From Marasmius tenuissimus (taxonomy: Eukaryota > Basidiomycota > Agaricomycetes > Agaricales > Marasmiaceae), in assembly GCA_029532415.1 (NCBI GenBank), contig JAQOTA010000065.1:1116001-1180000 (forward strand): 64,000 nt of DNA, read 5' to 3'. A model generated the notes under the pieces. The model saw only the letters and a program-made list of their open reading frames with translations. It had not been told where the DNA came from and searched no databases. This document shows, piece by piece, positions 36,792-47,870 of the stretch. The stretch's first letter is position 1, and each line of letters opens with the position of its first letter. The position numbers and the translations under genes are program-made.

Positions 36792-37139
36792 TGAGTTCCC
36801 GAGGCAGTTGGGCGATATAGCACACTTATCTTGTTGGTTTGACTCGGACATTCAACTATATTTGTCGATAATGTACTGTAGTTCATGATTATGCTCTCTC
36901 ATTGGCTTTCATCATTCTCTTCGCCTATTGGCGTGAAGTTGCCCGGGTAGTGGGACGGCTCTGAGTCACTGGACGCGTCAGGTCACACAGACCATAACGG
37001 TCGTCACAGCGTGACTCACCGCGTCTTTCCACCACCCCTCAACTCTTTCAACTTTAATTTCAACTTTGTCTCGAACGATAGGCTGCTCTGCGGTTCAAAC
37101 GTTCCTCGAGAACCTGATTGTACTGGAGGAACCGAAGAT
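36792..37139. other. 3' flank of copy B and promoter of copy C
   Basis: It contains the shared 3' element (ACTCGGACA, TGTACTGTA at 36872) and the copy C promoter module. No other feature was found. Confidence 0.6.
36973..37014 (+). promoter_or_regulatory. MCB-like box and TCACAGCGTGA element upstream of remnant copy C
   Basis: ACGCGTCAGGTCACAC starts at 36973 and TCACAGCGTGA lies at 37004..37014. The module is still recognisable although the gene behind it is dead. Confidence 0.6.
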
Positions 37140-37930
37140 TTGGAAGTAGAACCTCTGAAATCCCCACGAATTGACCGCTCAGTAGAGGCGGCCGAACTCG
37201 TCACCTATCAAGAACCTCCTAACTTCGACACGAGAGATCGGAGAGAAGACTCCACTGCATCAGATGAATGGCTCACTCAAGAAAACGACAATATGGTCGT
37301 TGGTGCGACTTCGGACAAGGAGAAATCGGATGGCATGGATGCAGATGGTTTTCCTATGATCAAAGTCCCTTCGGAAAACATCCTGGTGCGTGCTAACTCA
37401 AAACCCACCGTCCTCGTCGCTCATATCGAAGCTCACTGTTTGATTTAGGAAGATTTTGAGACAGCTCTCAAGACCGATTTCGACTCTCAAGGCACTTTTG
37501 CTTTCATAAAAACTTACGATCATACCCCGAACCTGATTCTATGCCTTGAAGGTCTAGTGGGGACTGTCGGTCTTCCGCTGAGCAAACGAGAAGCAGAGGC
37601 TATAATCGAAAAGGCTATACAAGTTCCGTTCGGCAAGGGCGAAAGGACCATCGTCAACACAGAAGTGAGGGACACGTGGGAGATGGATGCGTCCAAAGTT
37701 CAATTTCAGGAGCCCAAGTAACAGAGTTGTGGAAGTATGCCAGATTCTTGGGGTGAATCTTCAAGAAATCCTCGACCTCAAGCCATAACATGAGCTGTCG
37801 TTGCTAAATCTATCATTCCGGGCCCTCCAGCTTCAGTTATGCCGGCGATGAGAAAATTCGTTACTATGATCGACCTTACTTCCAGTCCTCGATTTTTCGG
37901 GTTAGTACTGAGTCAGCGGCATATGGCACT
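37140..37930 (+). pseudogene. 2OG-Fe(II) dioxygenase array copy C: start lost, most of the gene deleted
   Basis: Only exon 1 (37140..37385), most of exon 2 (37449..37718) and the end of exon 10 remain. The start ATG of the related copy E is TTG here (37140). Exon 2 ends at a TAA (37719..37721) in place of the TGG of its siblings. About 45 bp later the sequence jumps to the array's 3' tail (CTCGACCTCAAGCCATAAC, then PAMRKF and MIDLTSSP). The junction removes the iron-binding exons and the whole helical region. The tail matches stranded copy A more closely than B, D or E, which suggests a deletion or conversion event between copies. Confidence 0.85.
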
Positions 37931-38206
37931 GTGCTTACTTTGTTGGTTTGGCTCGGACACCTCACTTTATTGTGATGTACTGTAGCGTATGCTCTCCTAT
38001 CGGGTTACATCAATCTATTGCCTACTGACGCGTCCTGGCCTCGGTCCTCGCGTCACTAACGCGTCAAGTCACGATTTTGTCACGGGTGTTACAGCGAGTG
38101 TGACCTTCCGCGCCGTCTTGCCCTTTCTTTAACGACGACTCCTTCAATCTCCACTCTTTATTTGTCCTTCGGGAGGCGGCGCTTTTCAAACTCGAGTTGA
38201 TCAGTT
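37931..38206. other. 3' flank of copy C and promoter of copy D
   Basis: It contains GCTCGGACAC and TGTACTGTA (37976), then two ACGCGT boxes (38028 and 38059) and the leader TTGTCCTTCGGGAGGC (38162) before the copy D start. Confidence 0.6.
38028..38103 (+). promoter_or_regulatory. Double MCB-like box upstream of dioxygenase copy D
   Basis: ACGCGT occurs at 38028..38033 and again at 38059..38064 (the latter in ACGCGTCAAGTCACGA). A degenerate TACAGCGAGTGTGA follows. The nearer box lies 148 nt from the start codon. Confidence 0.65.
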
Positions 38207-41200
38207 ATGGAAGTGTCTCCGGTAGACCTTGCGCATGTCGCCCAGCCAACCAAACTCACTGGTACGACTAAACTCCAACTTCAACAACCTGACGTTGACG
38301 GTATACCACCTCCTGCTTCTGCAGCTGAACTACTCGGTCAGCATAAAGAACCCATGGGTATTGACTGTGAGACCTTAGAAGTCGAAGACGAGGATTCCGA
38401 GATGGAACACACAGACGAAGATGGTTTTCCCATGGTCAAGGACCCGTCTGAGAATATCTTGGTATGTCTCAAATCACATCCACTCAGCGTGCCAATTGGT
38501 CTGATATGACCTTGGCCTCCAGCAAGATTTCAACGAAGCGCTTAGTGGCGATTTGGATTTCCAAGGCACTTTTGCTTTTTCGAAGACGTACGATGATGCT
38601 CCAAATCCTGCCCTGCGTCTTGAAGGGGTTGGAACAGTTGGCTTACCGTTGAGCGAACGTGACGCAAAGGCGGTAATTGAGAACTCGATTCAAGCGCCGT
38701 TTGGAAAGGGCGAGCGGACCGTTGTTGATACAGAGGTCAGGGACACTTGGGAGATGGACGAGTCAAAAGTTCAATTTCAGGAACCCAGGTGGAAGTCTTT
38801 CATGGATAGAGTTGTCCAAGAGGTTTGCCAGGCTCTCGGAGTCAACGTCCAAGCCAGCCAGCCTCGGTGTGAGCTATACAAGCTCCTCGTTTATGAGACG
38901 GGTTCCCAGTGAGCATCTCTTACTCAAACCTGGTTCATATAGCTGCTCATGATCTTTCTTTAGTTTTCTGCCTCACGTCGAGTGAGTGAACACCTGAGCA
39001 CGTACTATTTCTCAGTTCTCAATTTGCCATTTCAAGCACCGAGAAAGCCGACGGAATGTTTGCAACCATCATCGTTGTCCTACCCTCACACTTTACCGGA
39101 GGTGACGCACATGTTTCTCATGGGATACTCAAGAATGTCTTCAATAGCAGCGGTCCTAGTCTCATCAAGACTACCATACTCTCGTGGTACACCGATGTGA
39201 TGCACGAAATTGTTGGTTACTGCTCCTTGTTCTTGAGCACCGACTAACATATTCATAGAAACCGATCACAGGTGGCTATCGCTTCGCCCTCTCGTACAAC
39301 CTCTTTCACACGACAAACTCCATCCGTCCATCACTTTCCTTAATAGGTGATGGAATTGGCACCCTTCGACACATCCTCCTCTCGTGGAAACAACAAGCAA
39401 GCGACCCAGACAAGATCATTTACATGCTTGACCACAAATACTCCCGGGCGAGCTTGTCTGCTAGTGCGTTGAAAGGAAAAGATGCACACATCATATCGGC
39501 ACTCGATTCTCTCTCAAAAGAACTAGGATTCAGTCTTGGTTTGGCCCATATCGAACATTGCCAGGCTGGTCAAGCCTCCAATCATGGGGCGGGATCTTAC
39601 TACAGGAGCCGCAGACGATTTAGATGTGGCTATGACGAGGACGATGAGTATGGCGAGAATGTGGAAATGGAAGAAGTCCACAATAGAACCACGAGTGTTG
39701 AGAATCTGGTCGACCTCGACGGCAAACTCATCAGTAACTATGTTAACTTCGACGACGAAACGGAGACAATACCAGCAAATTTTGCTGAGTACTTCGAGGA
39801 CGAGAGATGGGATGACCAGGATTTTGAAGGTTATCAAGGGAATGTGAGCGCTTGACCTTCACCTTCATAATTCCCTGTCTAAATTCGAACATTACATAGT
39901 ATGGGGGTGATGTGAATCGATGTGCGTATATCGGTCTCGCCTGCTACTAGGAAAGGTTCTCACGTCTCATTCTTACAACCCTACCAACAGTCTATCGGCG
40001 TTCTGCCCTGGTGATTTGGCCTGGGCGGACGCGGCTTGGGAACGAAGAGGGCAACAGGCGCACTGTCTATGGCCTCCAACGGCTGCGAACCCTCGATGGT
40101 TCAGAACCTACCAACGAAGAGATGGGTCTTTTTGACTATGTGCGCCGCTCCACTGCACAGAGACGCGACTCTCGTACAACTCAGACATTATGCCAAGTTG
40201 CTTGCCAGTGGGGGAGGGTTGATCTTTGGCTCAGCACCACCAGCACCATCAGAGGTGGGCAACTCGCAATGATCCTTCCCGTTGAAGATATGGCTAGGGC
40301 TATCACTCAGTTTGGGTATCCAAAGATCTCGAAGGAGTGAGAGAAGGTCCTCCCTCTACATGATTATCACTGACCTCTGTCTCGTTCAATAGGCTCCGGG
40401 ATATCGTTCTCAGCGATCAATCTGTGATGTCCCGTCTTGGATATTTGACAGGCCTTGCAGCATGGGCTCACACCCAGGGGGGCGATCCCTCTCATGAGCT
40501 CGTCTTGTCATTTGTGAACGACATGAGGATGTTCACGTTCGATAATCTCCCCTCGGTGGATGCCTCACAACTCTCTTTCCTCACTGATGAGGCGATGAAG
40601 TACGGTGGCGTTCAGCGGCTAAAGAAAAGGCTCGTACTCATTCTCCATATTGTGCAGTGGTACTCAACCGCCAACAGCATCCTCCCACAGCTTCATAAAG
40701 ACCCAGTCAAAACTGACGTTATGCAATCTTACGCGACGTATCTTCACACTGAAATGAAACGTCTAGCACCCAACGCTGCAGACCAATCGCTGCTCAAGGA
40801 AATTATCACCAAAATGCTGACATCCGTCCTCAAACTTCTCGACCTCTTCCAGGTCAAGGCTGTCACAGACCCAGCGTACTACTCATATCGTCAACCCGCC
40901 ACAACGACGCTTAAAGGCGACCCTGCAATAGCTATGAAGTTCGTCGCACAGTGCCTTGAGTCTGACAACGCCGCCATCGCCATTGCCGCTTTGAAGCGCA
41001 TGGTGGACATGACTGGGCAAACACAGGATATTGCACGAGCACGGGCAACGACCGTCCTTCTACCCCTGATACAACTCTTGTCGAAAGACCCGAAAACGAA
41101 GCTTTCTCTTCCTCGACTTCCTCTGGCTGGTATTAGCGAGGTTGCGATACCGCTAGTCCTCCAATCGATCGAAGCTAAAGGCGGGAAATTTACCCAAGAT

Positions 41201-42521
41201 ACCATCTGTGCCCTCCTGGATAGCATGGTCATCTGTGGTACCCCTCAAGTCCTGACGACCGCGTAAGCATTTGACCTCGCATGCACTTCCCTCATCAACT
41301 AAACACCAGTCTTGGCCAGGATTCTCCCTAAAGTACGCAGTTTCAAGTGGGATGAGACGAGCTGGAAGCTTTGGATGGAGCAGCTCTACTCCCGTCGTAA
41401 AGCATTCACCACCGCTCCAGAAGCCGAGTCTCTTGTCAGGATTGCAGTTGCAGAAATGGCTAAGCTTTATGCGGAGAAGGTCTCTCTTCCTGACACGCTG
41501 CCAACGAATGGCCACTCCTACTACGGGACGCGAAAGGCTGCGACCATTCTGGCCGTCTTGGATACCTGTGTCGACTTTGGCGGGCAGTCAGCCCTCGAGG
41601 TTATCCTTAAACGCGTTCTGGCACCCCAGATGACTTCAGAGTACCTCAGGAATACCCTTGTTCCCCTCCTTCCCGATCTTTGCCAGCTCGCTCACTGGAA
41701 GGGCATGGCAATATCATCCGAGCCCTTTGCGTCGACGATTCGGACTATCATGAACAACTGGGTGAACATCATTCTCGGGATGAAACCAAGTGAGGCCGCT
41801 GCTCAGCCATTACTGGCCAGGTTGCAGAAATACAACTGCCAAGATTCCAACTGTGTTCAAGTCCGCAAGTTTTTGATCACTCCGAATGCACAGCATTCGA
41901 TGGAGCTGGAACGGATAGGTGCTCCTGCCCGAAAACACATCGAGAAGGAGTTGCAGACGCATGCATACGGAGCTGCTACGTTCGAAACCGTTCGAACGAC
42001 TCCCCAGGGACTAACGGTATGTTCCAAGGGCGGTCATATCCCGGAGTTCATAGCTGATTTTTCTATAGATCAGGAAACATGACGCACTATTCCGGCCTGC
42101 TCTATGGAGAGCTACTCAGCAGGAAGGGGTGAAGTTGTTGAAGGAAATCGGGCAAGAGGGGGTGATCAAGGCGGTATGGGGTGATGACTATACGACGTTC
42201 ATCCATAAAATGAACGGAATTCCCACGAGCACACAGACGGCGAACCAGAATATTAATCCGCATCGCAGCCGACCTGCTACTACTAGCACTGGTACTGCGG
42301 TGGCAGGACCTTCACGAACCCAGCCACCCCTGCCGAGGCCAGCAGTTCTGGTGGGTGGAGTCGTGCCAGGCGTGCTTGTAGCACAGGATGCAAATGCCCA
42401 CCTCGGGCAGCAATCTACTACTCGAGACGGTATAGCTACGGCTGCAACTCTAGGCCATGCAGTTTCAGTCACGCCGGCGAAGCGGAAATTCGATGCTGTG
42501 ATCGACCTCACTTCCGATTAG
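38207..42521 (+). CDS. 2OG-Fe(II) dioxygenase array copy D, intact, with C-terminal SUMO-interacting motif
   Basis: Ten exons (38207..38461, 38523..38908, 38964..38981, 39037..39211, 39259..39843, 39900..39921, 39991..40336, 40393..41262, 41320..42016, 42069..42521) encode 1,268 residues without a break. The order is an acidic leader ending DEDGFPMVKDPSENIL; the catalytic domain with His218/Asp220 (FLPHVD), His276 (VMHEI) and Arg286 (GGYRFALSYNL); an acidic low-complexity loop (about 370-400); a long mostly helical region with strings such as GMKPSEAAAQPLLARLQ and IGAPARKHIEKELQTHAYGAATF; and a Pro/Thr-rich tail. The last 15 residues are PAKRKFDAVIDLTSD, a basic patch next to a V-I-D-L-T SUMO-interacting motif. 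The catalytic fold resembles the prolyl-4-hydroxylase type (PF13640). The substrate is unknown; the tail suggests a nuclear partner. A Pro-hydroxylase, RNA/DNA or histone demethylase role would all be guesses. Confidence 0.88.
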
Positions 42522-42904
42522 TAGCCATGATTCTCCGAGTTGGTTGGGCGCAACTTGGGCGATATGGTATACTTATCTTATTGGTTGGACTCGGACAATC
42601 ATGGCTCAACACTATCCTTTGATAACGTACTGTAGCTCATGTTCTCTTATTGGTTTTAATCGTGATTCGTCCTCTTTGCATATCGGGGTGAAGTTGCTTG
42701 GAGGTGATTGAGTAGCGGGACGGCCCGGACGGCCCCGAGTCAGACGCGTCAAGTCACAAGTGCCGTCATGGTGGTCACAATGTGACTCACCGCGTCTTTT
42801 CGCTGTCCTTTGCCTCTTTTAACTTTGCCTCGGACGACAGACTGTTTCGCGTTCTAAACGTTCCTCGAGGGAATCCTTTTTCTCTCACTCAAGGAACCGA
42901 AGAT
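42522..42904. other. 3' flank of copy D and promoter of copy E
   Basis: It contains ACTCGGACAA and CGTACTGTA (one change from the shared 3' element), then the copy E promoter module. Nothing else was recognised. Confidence 0.6.
42744..42785 (+). promoter_or_regulatory. MCB-like box and TCACAATGTGA element upstream of dioxygenase copy E
   Basis: ACGCGTCAAGTCACAA starts at 42744 and TCACAATGTGA lies at 42775..42785, the same two sequences as before copy B. The start codon is 161 nt from the box. Confidence 0.65.
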
Positions 42905-45900
42905 ATGGAAGTAGAATCTTTGGAATCCGCACAAATTGACCACTCGGTAGAGGCGGCCGAACTCGCCACCTCTGAATATCAAGAACCTTCTAACTTGAAC
43001 GCGAGAGAGCTCTCCACTGCATCAGATGAACGGTCTACCCGAGAAAACGACAATATGGCTGCTGATGCGACTTCGGACGAGGGGAAATTGGATGACGTAG
43101 ATGAAGATGGTTTTCCTATGCTTAAAGTCCCTTCAGAGAACATCCTGGTGCGTGCCGAATCACAACCAACCGTTCTCGTAGCTCATATCAAATCTCACTG
43201 TTTGATATAGGAAGATTTCGAGACAGCTCTCAAGACCGATTCCGACTTTCAAGGATCTTTTGCTTTTACAAAAACTTACGATGATGCCCTAAACCCGATT
43301 CTATGCCTTGAAGGTCTAGGGACCATTGGTCTTCCGCTGAGCAAACGAGAAGCAAAGGCTATAATCGAGAAGTCTATACAAGCACCGTTCGGCAAGGGCG
43401 AAAGGACCATCGTCGACACAGAAGTGAGGGACACGTGGGAGATGGACGCGTCAAAAGTTCAATTTCAGGAACTCAAGTGGCAATCCTTTATGGACAGAGT
43501 CGTGCAAGAAGTTTGCCAGACTCTCGGGGTGAACTTTCAAGCAAGTAAGCCTCGAGCTGAACTGTACAAATTACTTATTTACGAAACCGGCTCTCAGTGA
43601 GTACTTCTACCCTCTTGCTGGATGAAACTGATTTTTTTCTGTCAAGTTTCTTGCCGCACGTTGAGTAGGTGACACCGGGACTGAAAAGCGAAGTAACGTA
43701 TGCTCAACTCTTCTCCCCAGTACGGAAAAGACGAACGGAATGTTTGCGTCTATCATCGTCGTTCTACCTTCGCATTTTACTGGGGGCGATGCGCACGTCT
43801 CTCACGGAACACTCAAAAAAGTCTTCAACACCAGTGGACCAAGTCTGTCAAAGACCACCGTTCTATCATGGTACACAGACGTGACACATGAAATCGTCAG
43901 TCAGTCTCGCCTCCGTAATCTTTGACTTGACTGACACGACCATAGAAACCCATCAAAAGTGGTTACCGCCTTGCTCTCTCCTACAACCTTTTTCATACTA
44001 CAAACTCACTACGCCCCTCACTTTCCTCTCAAACCGACATGATTGGCAGGCTTCGGCACATACTTCTCTCATGGAAGCAACAGGAAAGCGAACCTGACAA
44101 GATGATCTACATGCTTGACCATAAATACTCACAAGCGAGCTTGTCCGCCAGCGCTCTGAAAGGGAAGGACGCTCACATCGTAGCAGTGCTCGACTCTCTC
44201 TCCAAAGAGATAGGCTTTAGTCTTGGACTTGCTCACATCGAGCACCACGAAACCGGGCAAGCCAACGATTATGGAGGAGGGCGTGGAAGTTATTGGGATG
44301 AGTCTGAAGAAGATGACGACGACGTGGAGATGGGGGAAATTGAGGAGAGCACCACATCGATTGAAAATCTGGTCGACCTTGACGGCAAACACATAAGCGA
44401 CAACGTTGAATTTGATGATGAGGCGGAGACGATACCAGCAAGATTCATTGATTACTTTGGAGGCCAAACCTGGGACGATCAAGATTACGAAGGGTATCAA
44501 GGAAATGTAAGTAGCCAATTCCGTCTCAACATCGACTTGCCTGATTCTCATAATCTGCAATGGGGTTCAGTGCGGCGGAAATCTAGAGCGCTGTAAGGGA
44601 ATCTCCTCAACCGCTGTGAGCTATCAATCTGACCGCGACTCTGCCATCAGTTTATCGCCGCACTGCATTGGTGATCTGGCCGAGATGGACCCGTTTAGGT
44701 GACGAGGAAGGTGACGGACAAACTGTCTCCGCCCTTGAAGCACTGCGAGAACTCGACGGATTGGACGCTACCGCCGAAGATACAGAACTTTTCAGTTGGG
44801 TGTGTCGCTCGTCTGGATATAGACGCCACCCTCGCGCACTCGAAACTCTTTGTAACGTTGCTCTCGAGTGGGAGAAGCCCGATCTCTGGGTCAAAGCTGT
44901 TACTACGACACGAGACCAATGTCTTACGCACATGCTTTCCATCGACGAGCTGGCATCTGCAATCTCTCAATTCGGGTACACGGAGATTTCCATGGGGTAA
45001 GGATCTGTCATTGGAGAGGAAAGCATGATGTTCACCCCAATCTTTAGGCTCAACGAAATCATTCTGAGTGACCAGTCGGTGACTTCCCGCCTCAACTATT
45101 TGTCGCGTCTCGAGGCGTGGGCCCGCAGTCAAGAAGACGACCCTTCTCTGAGCCTCGTCCTGCTGTTTGTGCGGGAGTTGCGGCTGTTTACGTTTGACAA
45201 TCTACCATGGGCTGATACCTCTGAACTGTGTTTCCTCACCGATCAAGTAATGAAGCACGATGGTATCGAACGTCTGAAAACAAGGTCATCCTACTTCCAT
45301 CGTCCGTCGGCTTCGCGGTGCTCATTCAAACACGACAGTATTCTCCCCCGACTCCGCAAGGAGCCTGTTGACGTCGGCGTCCTCCAGCCCTATGCAGCCT
45401 TTCTTCATCAAGAAACGCAGCAGCTGTCACCCAGCATTGCGGGCCAATCCCTGCTTAGGGAGATCGTCACCGAATTCCTCACCACCGTGCTTGATCGCGT
45501 TGACCTCTTCCAGGTCAAGGCCACATCCCCGAGTTATCACTACTCCTACCTGGAATCGAACCAAGGAAAGACGATGCTAAAAGGCGACCCCGCACCGGCG
45601 ATGACATTCATCGCTCAGTGCCTAGAGTCGGGCAATGGAACAATCGCTATAGCTGCTCTCAAACGGATGATGAACATGACAGGCCAAACACAGCATGTCA
45701 TGCAAGTCCGTGCAACGACTGTTCTTCTACCGCTGCTGCAGCTTCTGTCGAAGGAGCCCAAGGCGCAACCATTCCTTCGCGAGTTTCCGCTGGCCAGTAT
45801 CAGCGAGGTCGCGATACCACTAGCTCTCCAATCGATCGAGGCGAATGGCGGAACGTTCAACCAGGAAACTATCTGTGCTCTGCTCGATAGTATTGTTGTT

Positions 45901-47197
45901 GCTGGTACGCCTCAGCTCCTGACGACAACGTGAGTACCCTTAGCTTCGTCTATTTTCCCCTGGGACTGAGCTCTCCTTGTTTTTGTCCAGGATCCTACCC
46001 AAGATTCGAAGCTTCAAATGGAATGAGACGAGTTGGAAGTTATGCATCGAACAACTTCACTCTCGACGTGCAGTCCTTGGGTCAGCCCAAGAATCTGTTT
46101 CCGCCATCACGGCTGTAGTCGCGGAAATGGCCAAGCTCTACGCCCAAAAGGTCGCCCTTCCGGCGTCACGACAGATAGCTGGTCACCCCTATGGGATCTG
46201 TGGCAATGGCAACCTGTCTGCGGGAGTTCTAGCCATCCTCGACACCTGCTCGAAATTGGGCGGCGTACAAGTCCTCGAAGTTGTTTTGAAACGAGTTCTC
46301 GAGCCCAAGATGACCTCTGAATACCTTAGAAACTACCTCGTACCTCTTCTCCCCGGTATTTGCCAACTCGCTCAACGAGAAGGCGTTGCCCTTTCATCTC
46401 AGCCTTTCTCGTCGGCTATCCAGATAATCATGAACTACTGGGCAATACTCATTCTGGGAGCGAAGCCGGACGAAGAGCTCTATCAGAGGTTATTCGCGAA
46501 GGTGCAGAGGTATACGTGCACCCAGCCAAACTGTGTCGCAGTCCGCAGATTTTTGACGATGCCGAACGCTGAGCGGTCGATGAAGCTGGAACGGATAGGT
46601 GCTCCGGCGCGTAAACACATCGAAAAAGAGCTTCAGACGCACGCAGTCGGAGCTGCTACCTTCGATACTATTCGGTCGAGTCCTCAAGGGTTGACGGTGT
46701 GTTCTTCTCTGTATGACTAGGAATTCGGAGCTCGTTGCTGATGTTTGGGTATCTAGGTCTCAAAACATGACGGTCTATTTCAACCTGCTCGGTGGAGGGC
46801 TACTCAACAGGAGGGCGTCAAATTGCTGAAGGAAATAGGAAATGAGGGGGTGCTCAGGGCGATCTGGGGCAACGAGTATGCCGCATTCATTAACAAGATG
46901 AACGGAATCACGACGAATTCGAGCACCAACCAGACTATCAACCCCCACACCCGCTTCAATCCATACTCCGGCGCCACTACTACGATGGCAGGACCTCCAC
47001 GGGCTCAACCCGAGAGGCTCAACGTCCCACCAGTCACTACCTTGGCCGGTGCAAGTACTCAACAACAACCGATGTCTCAGGTAGGAGCTACTACAATCGC
47101 GACTTCGAGGGCCCTACCCGCACGCTCTTCAGCTCCAGCAGTGACCCCGGCGAAGCGAAAATTCGATGCTGTGATTGACCTCACTGACAGTGACTAG
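42905..47197 (+). CDS. 2OG-Fe(II) dioxygenase array copy E, intact, with C-terminal SUMO-interacting motif
   Basis: Ten exons (42905..43147, 43211..43596, 43647..43664, 43721..43895, 43946..44506, 44571..44592, 44651..44996, 45048..45929, 45991..46696, 46757..47197) encode 1,259 residues. The start was set at MEVESLE because B and D also start with MEV. Iron ligands are His214/Asp216 and His272, and the 2OG-binding Arg is Arg282 (SGYRLALSYNL). It belongs with copy C to a second subtype: their first exons share EAAELxT and EPxN segments absent from A, B and D. A patch of about 20 codons (45283..45343) reads SSYFHRPSASRCSFKH where other copies read LVLILHIVQWYSTANS, as if two shifts cancel out. 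The protein ends PAKRKFDAVIDLTDSD, the most acidic SUMO-motif context in the array. Role and substrate are as uncertain as for copy D. Confidence 0.87.
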
Positions 47198-47870
47198 TGA
47201 CGGTCTCTGATTCTCTTGCTGCTATCATGTATCATCTGTCCTCGTACCGTATATATTTATTTTGCGTATTCGATATCTCTATCTCTTGTCAGTCGGGGTC
47301 GGACGATCTACTGTATCATATGTCGATAATGTATCTTATAGTCGCGCTTTCTTGGAAGCTTACCTTGCATGTAATTCATCTGCGTGTTGTCGTTTCAATT
47401 CGTCGCTTTGTAGGGGCTCCGGGTAAGTCTGGTTAGTACCCAACTCTGATTCTTCTCACACTGTAGCCCACGTCTCGACATCCATCTACGTCCACACGAA
47501 TATGTTTTTGTCGCACGCGGACCTCGATAGGCGCATTCGCATCATCTAGTGCTTTCTGCCAGAACGAGTGGGATTCTCAAGATATCCAGGAAAACAGTTA
47601 TCGCCTATCGGTAGCATCGGGCAATCTTGAGAAGGAAGTCGGACTACTATAAAGGACCCATATTCCTGGTGCATGGAGTCATCTTCTGTGAACAGATCAT
47701 GCATTCATGGAAGGTAGTCATGCGTTGGCCAACAGCTCAGCGGAGCCGGCATTACTTCATATATCAAGGGATCCGGACAAGCAACAGAGGTCGCTCGTTC
47801 GTTGTTCAACAACCCCTATCAACCTCACTTCTCAGAGGCCACGAAAATCCTTGTCTATTTTCCTGTCACA
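47198..47870. other. Intergenic region between the dioxygenase array and the BTB pair
   Basis: It includes the 3' end of copy E, with GGTCGGACGA as the last trace of the array's 3' element, and the BTB gene 5' flank. Short frames here show no family resemblance, and no ACGCGT module is present. Confidence 0.5.

Noticed and set aside
20071..47197. TET/JBP-type nucleic-acid dioxygenase identity for the array, suggested by the nearby transposon
   Set aside because: The catalytic motifs follow the prolyl-4-hydroxylase-like pattern, and the association with a transposon here is an insertion into the gene, not a carried gene.
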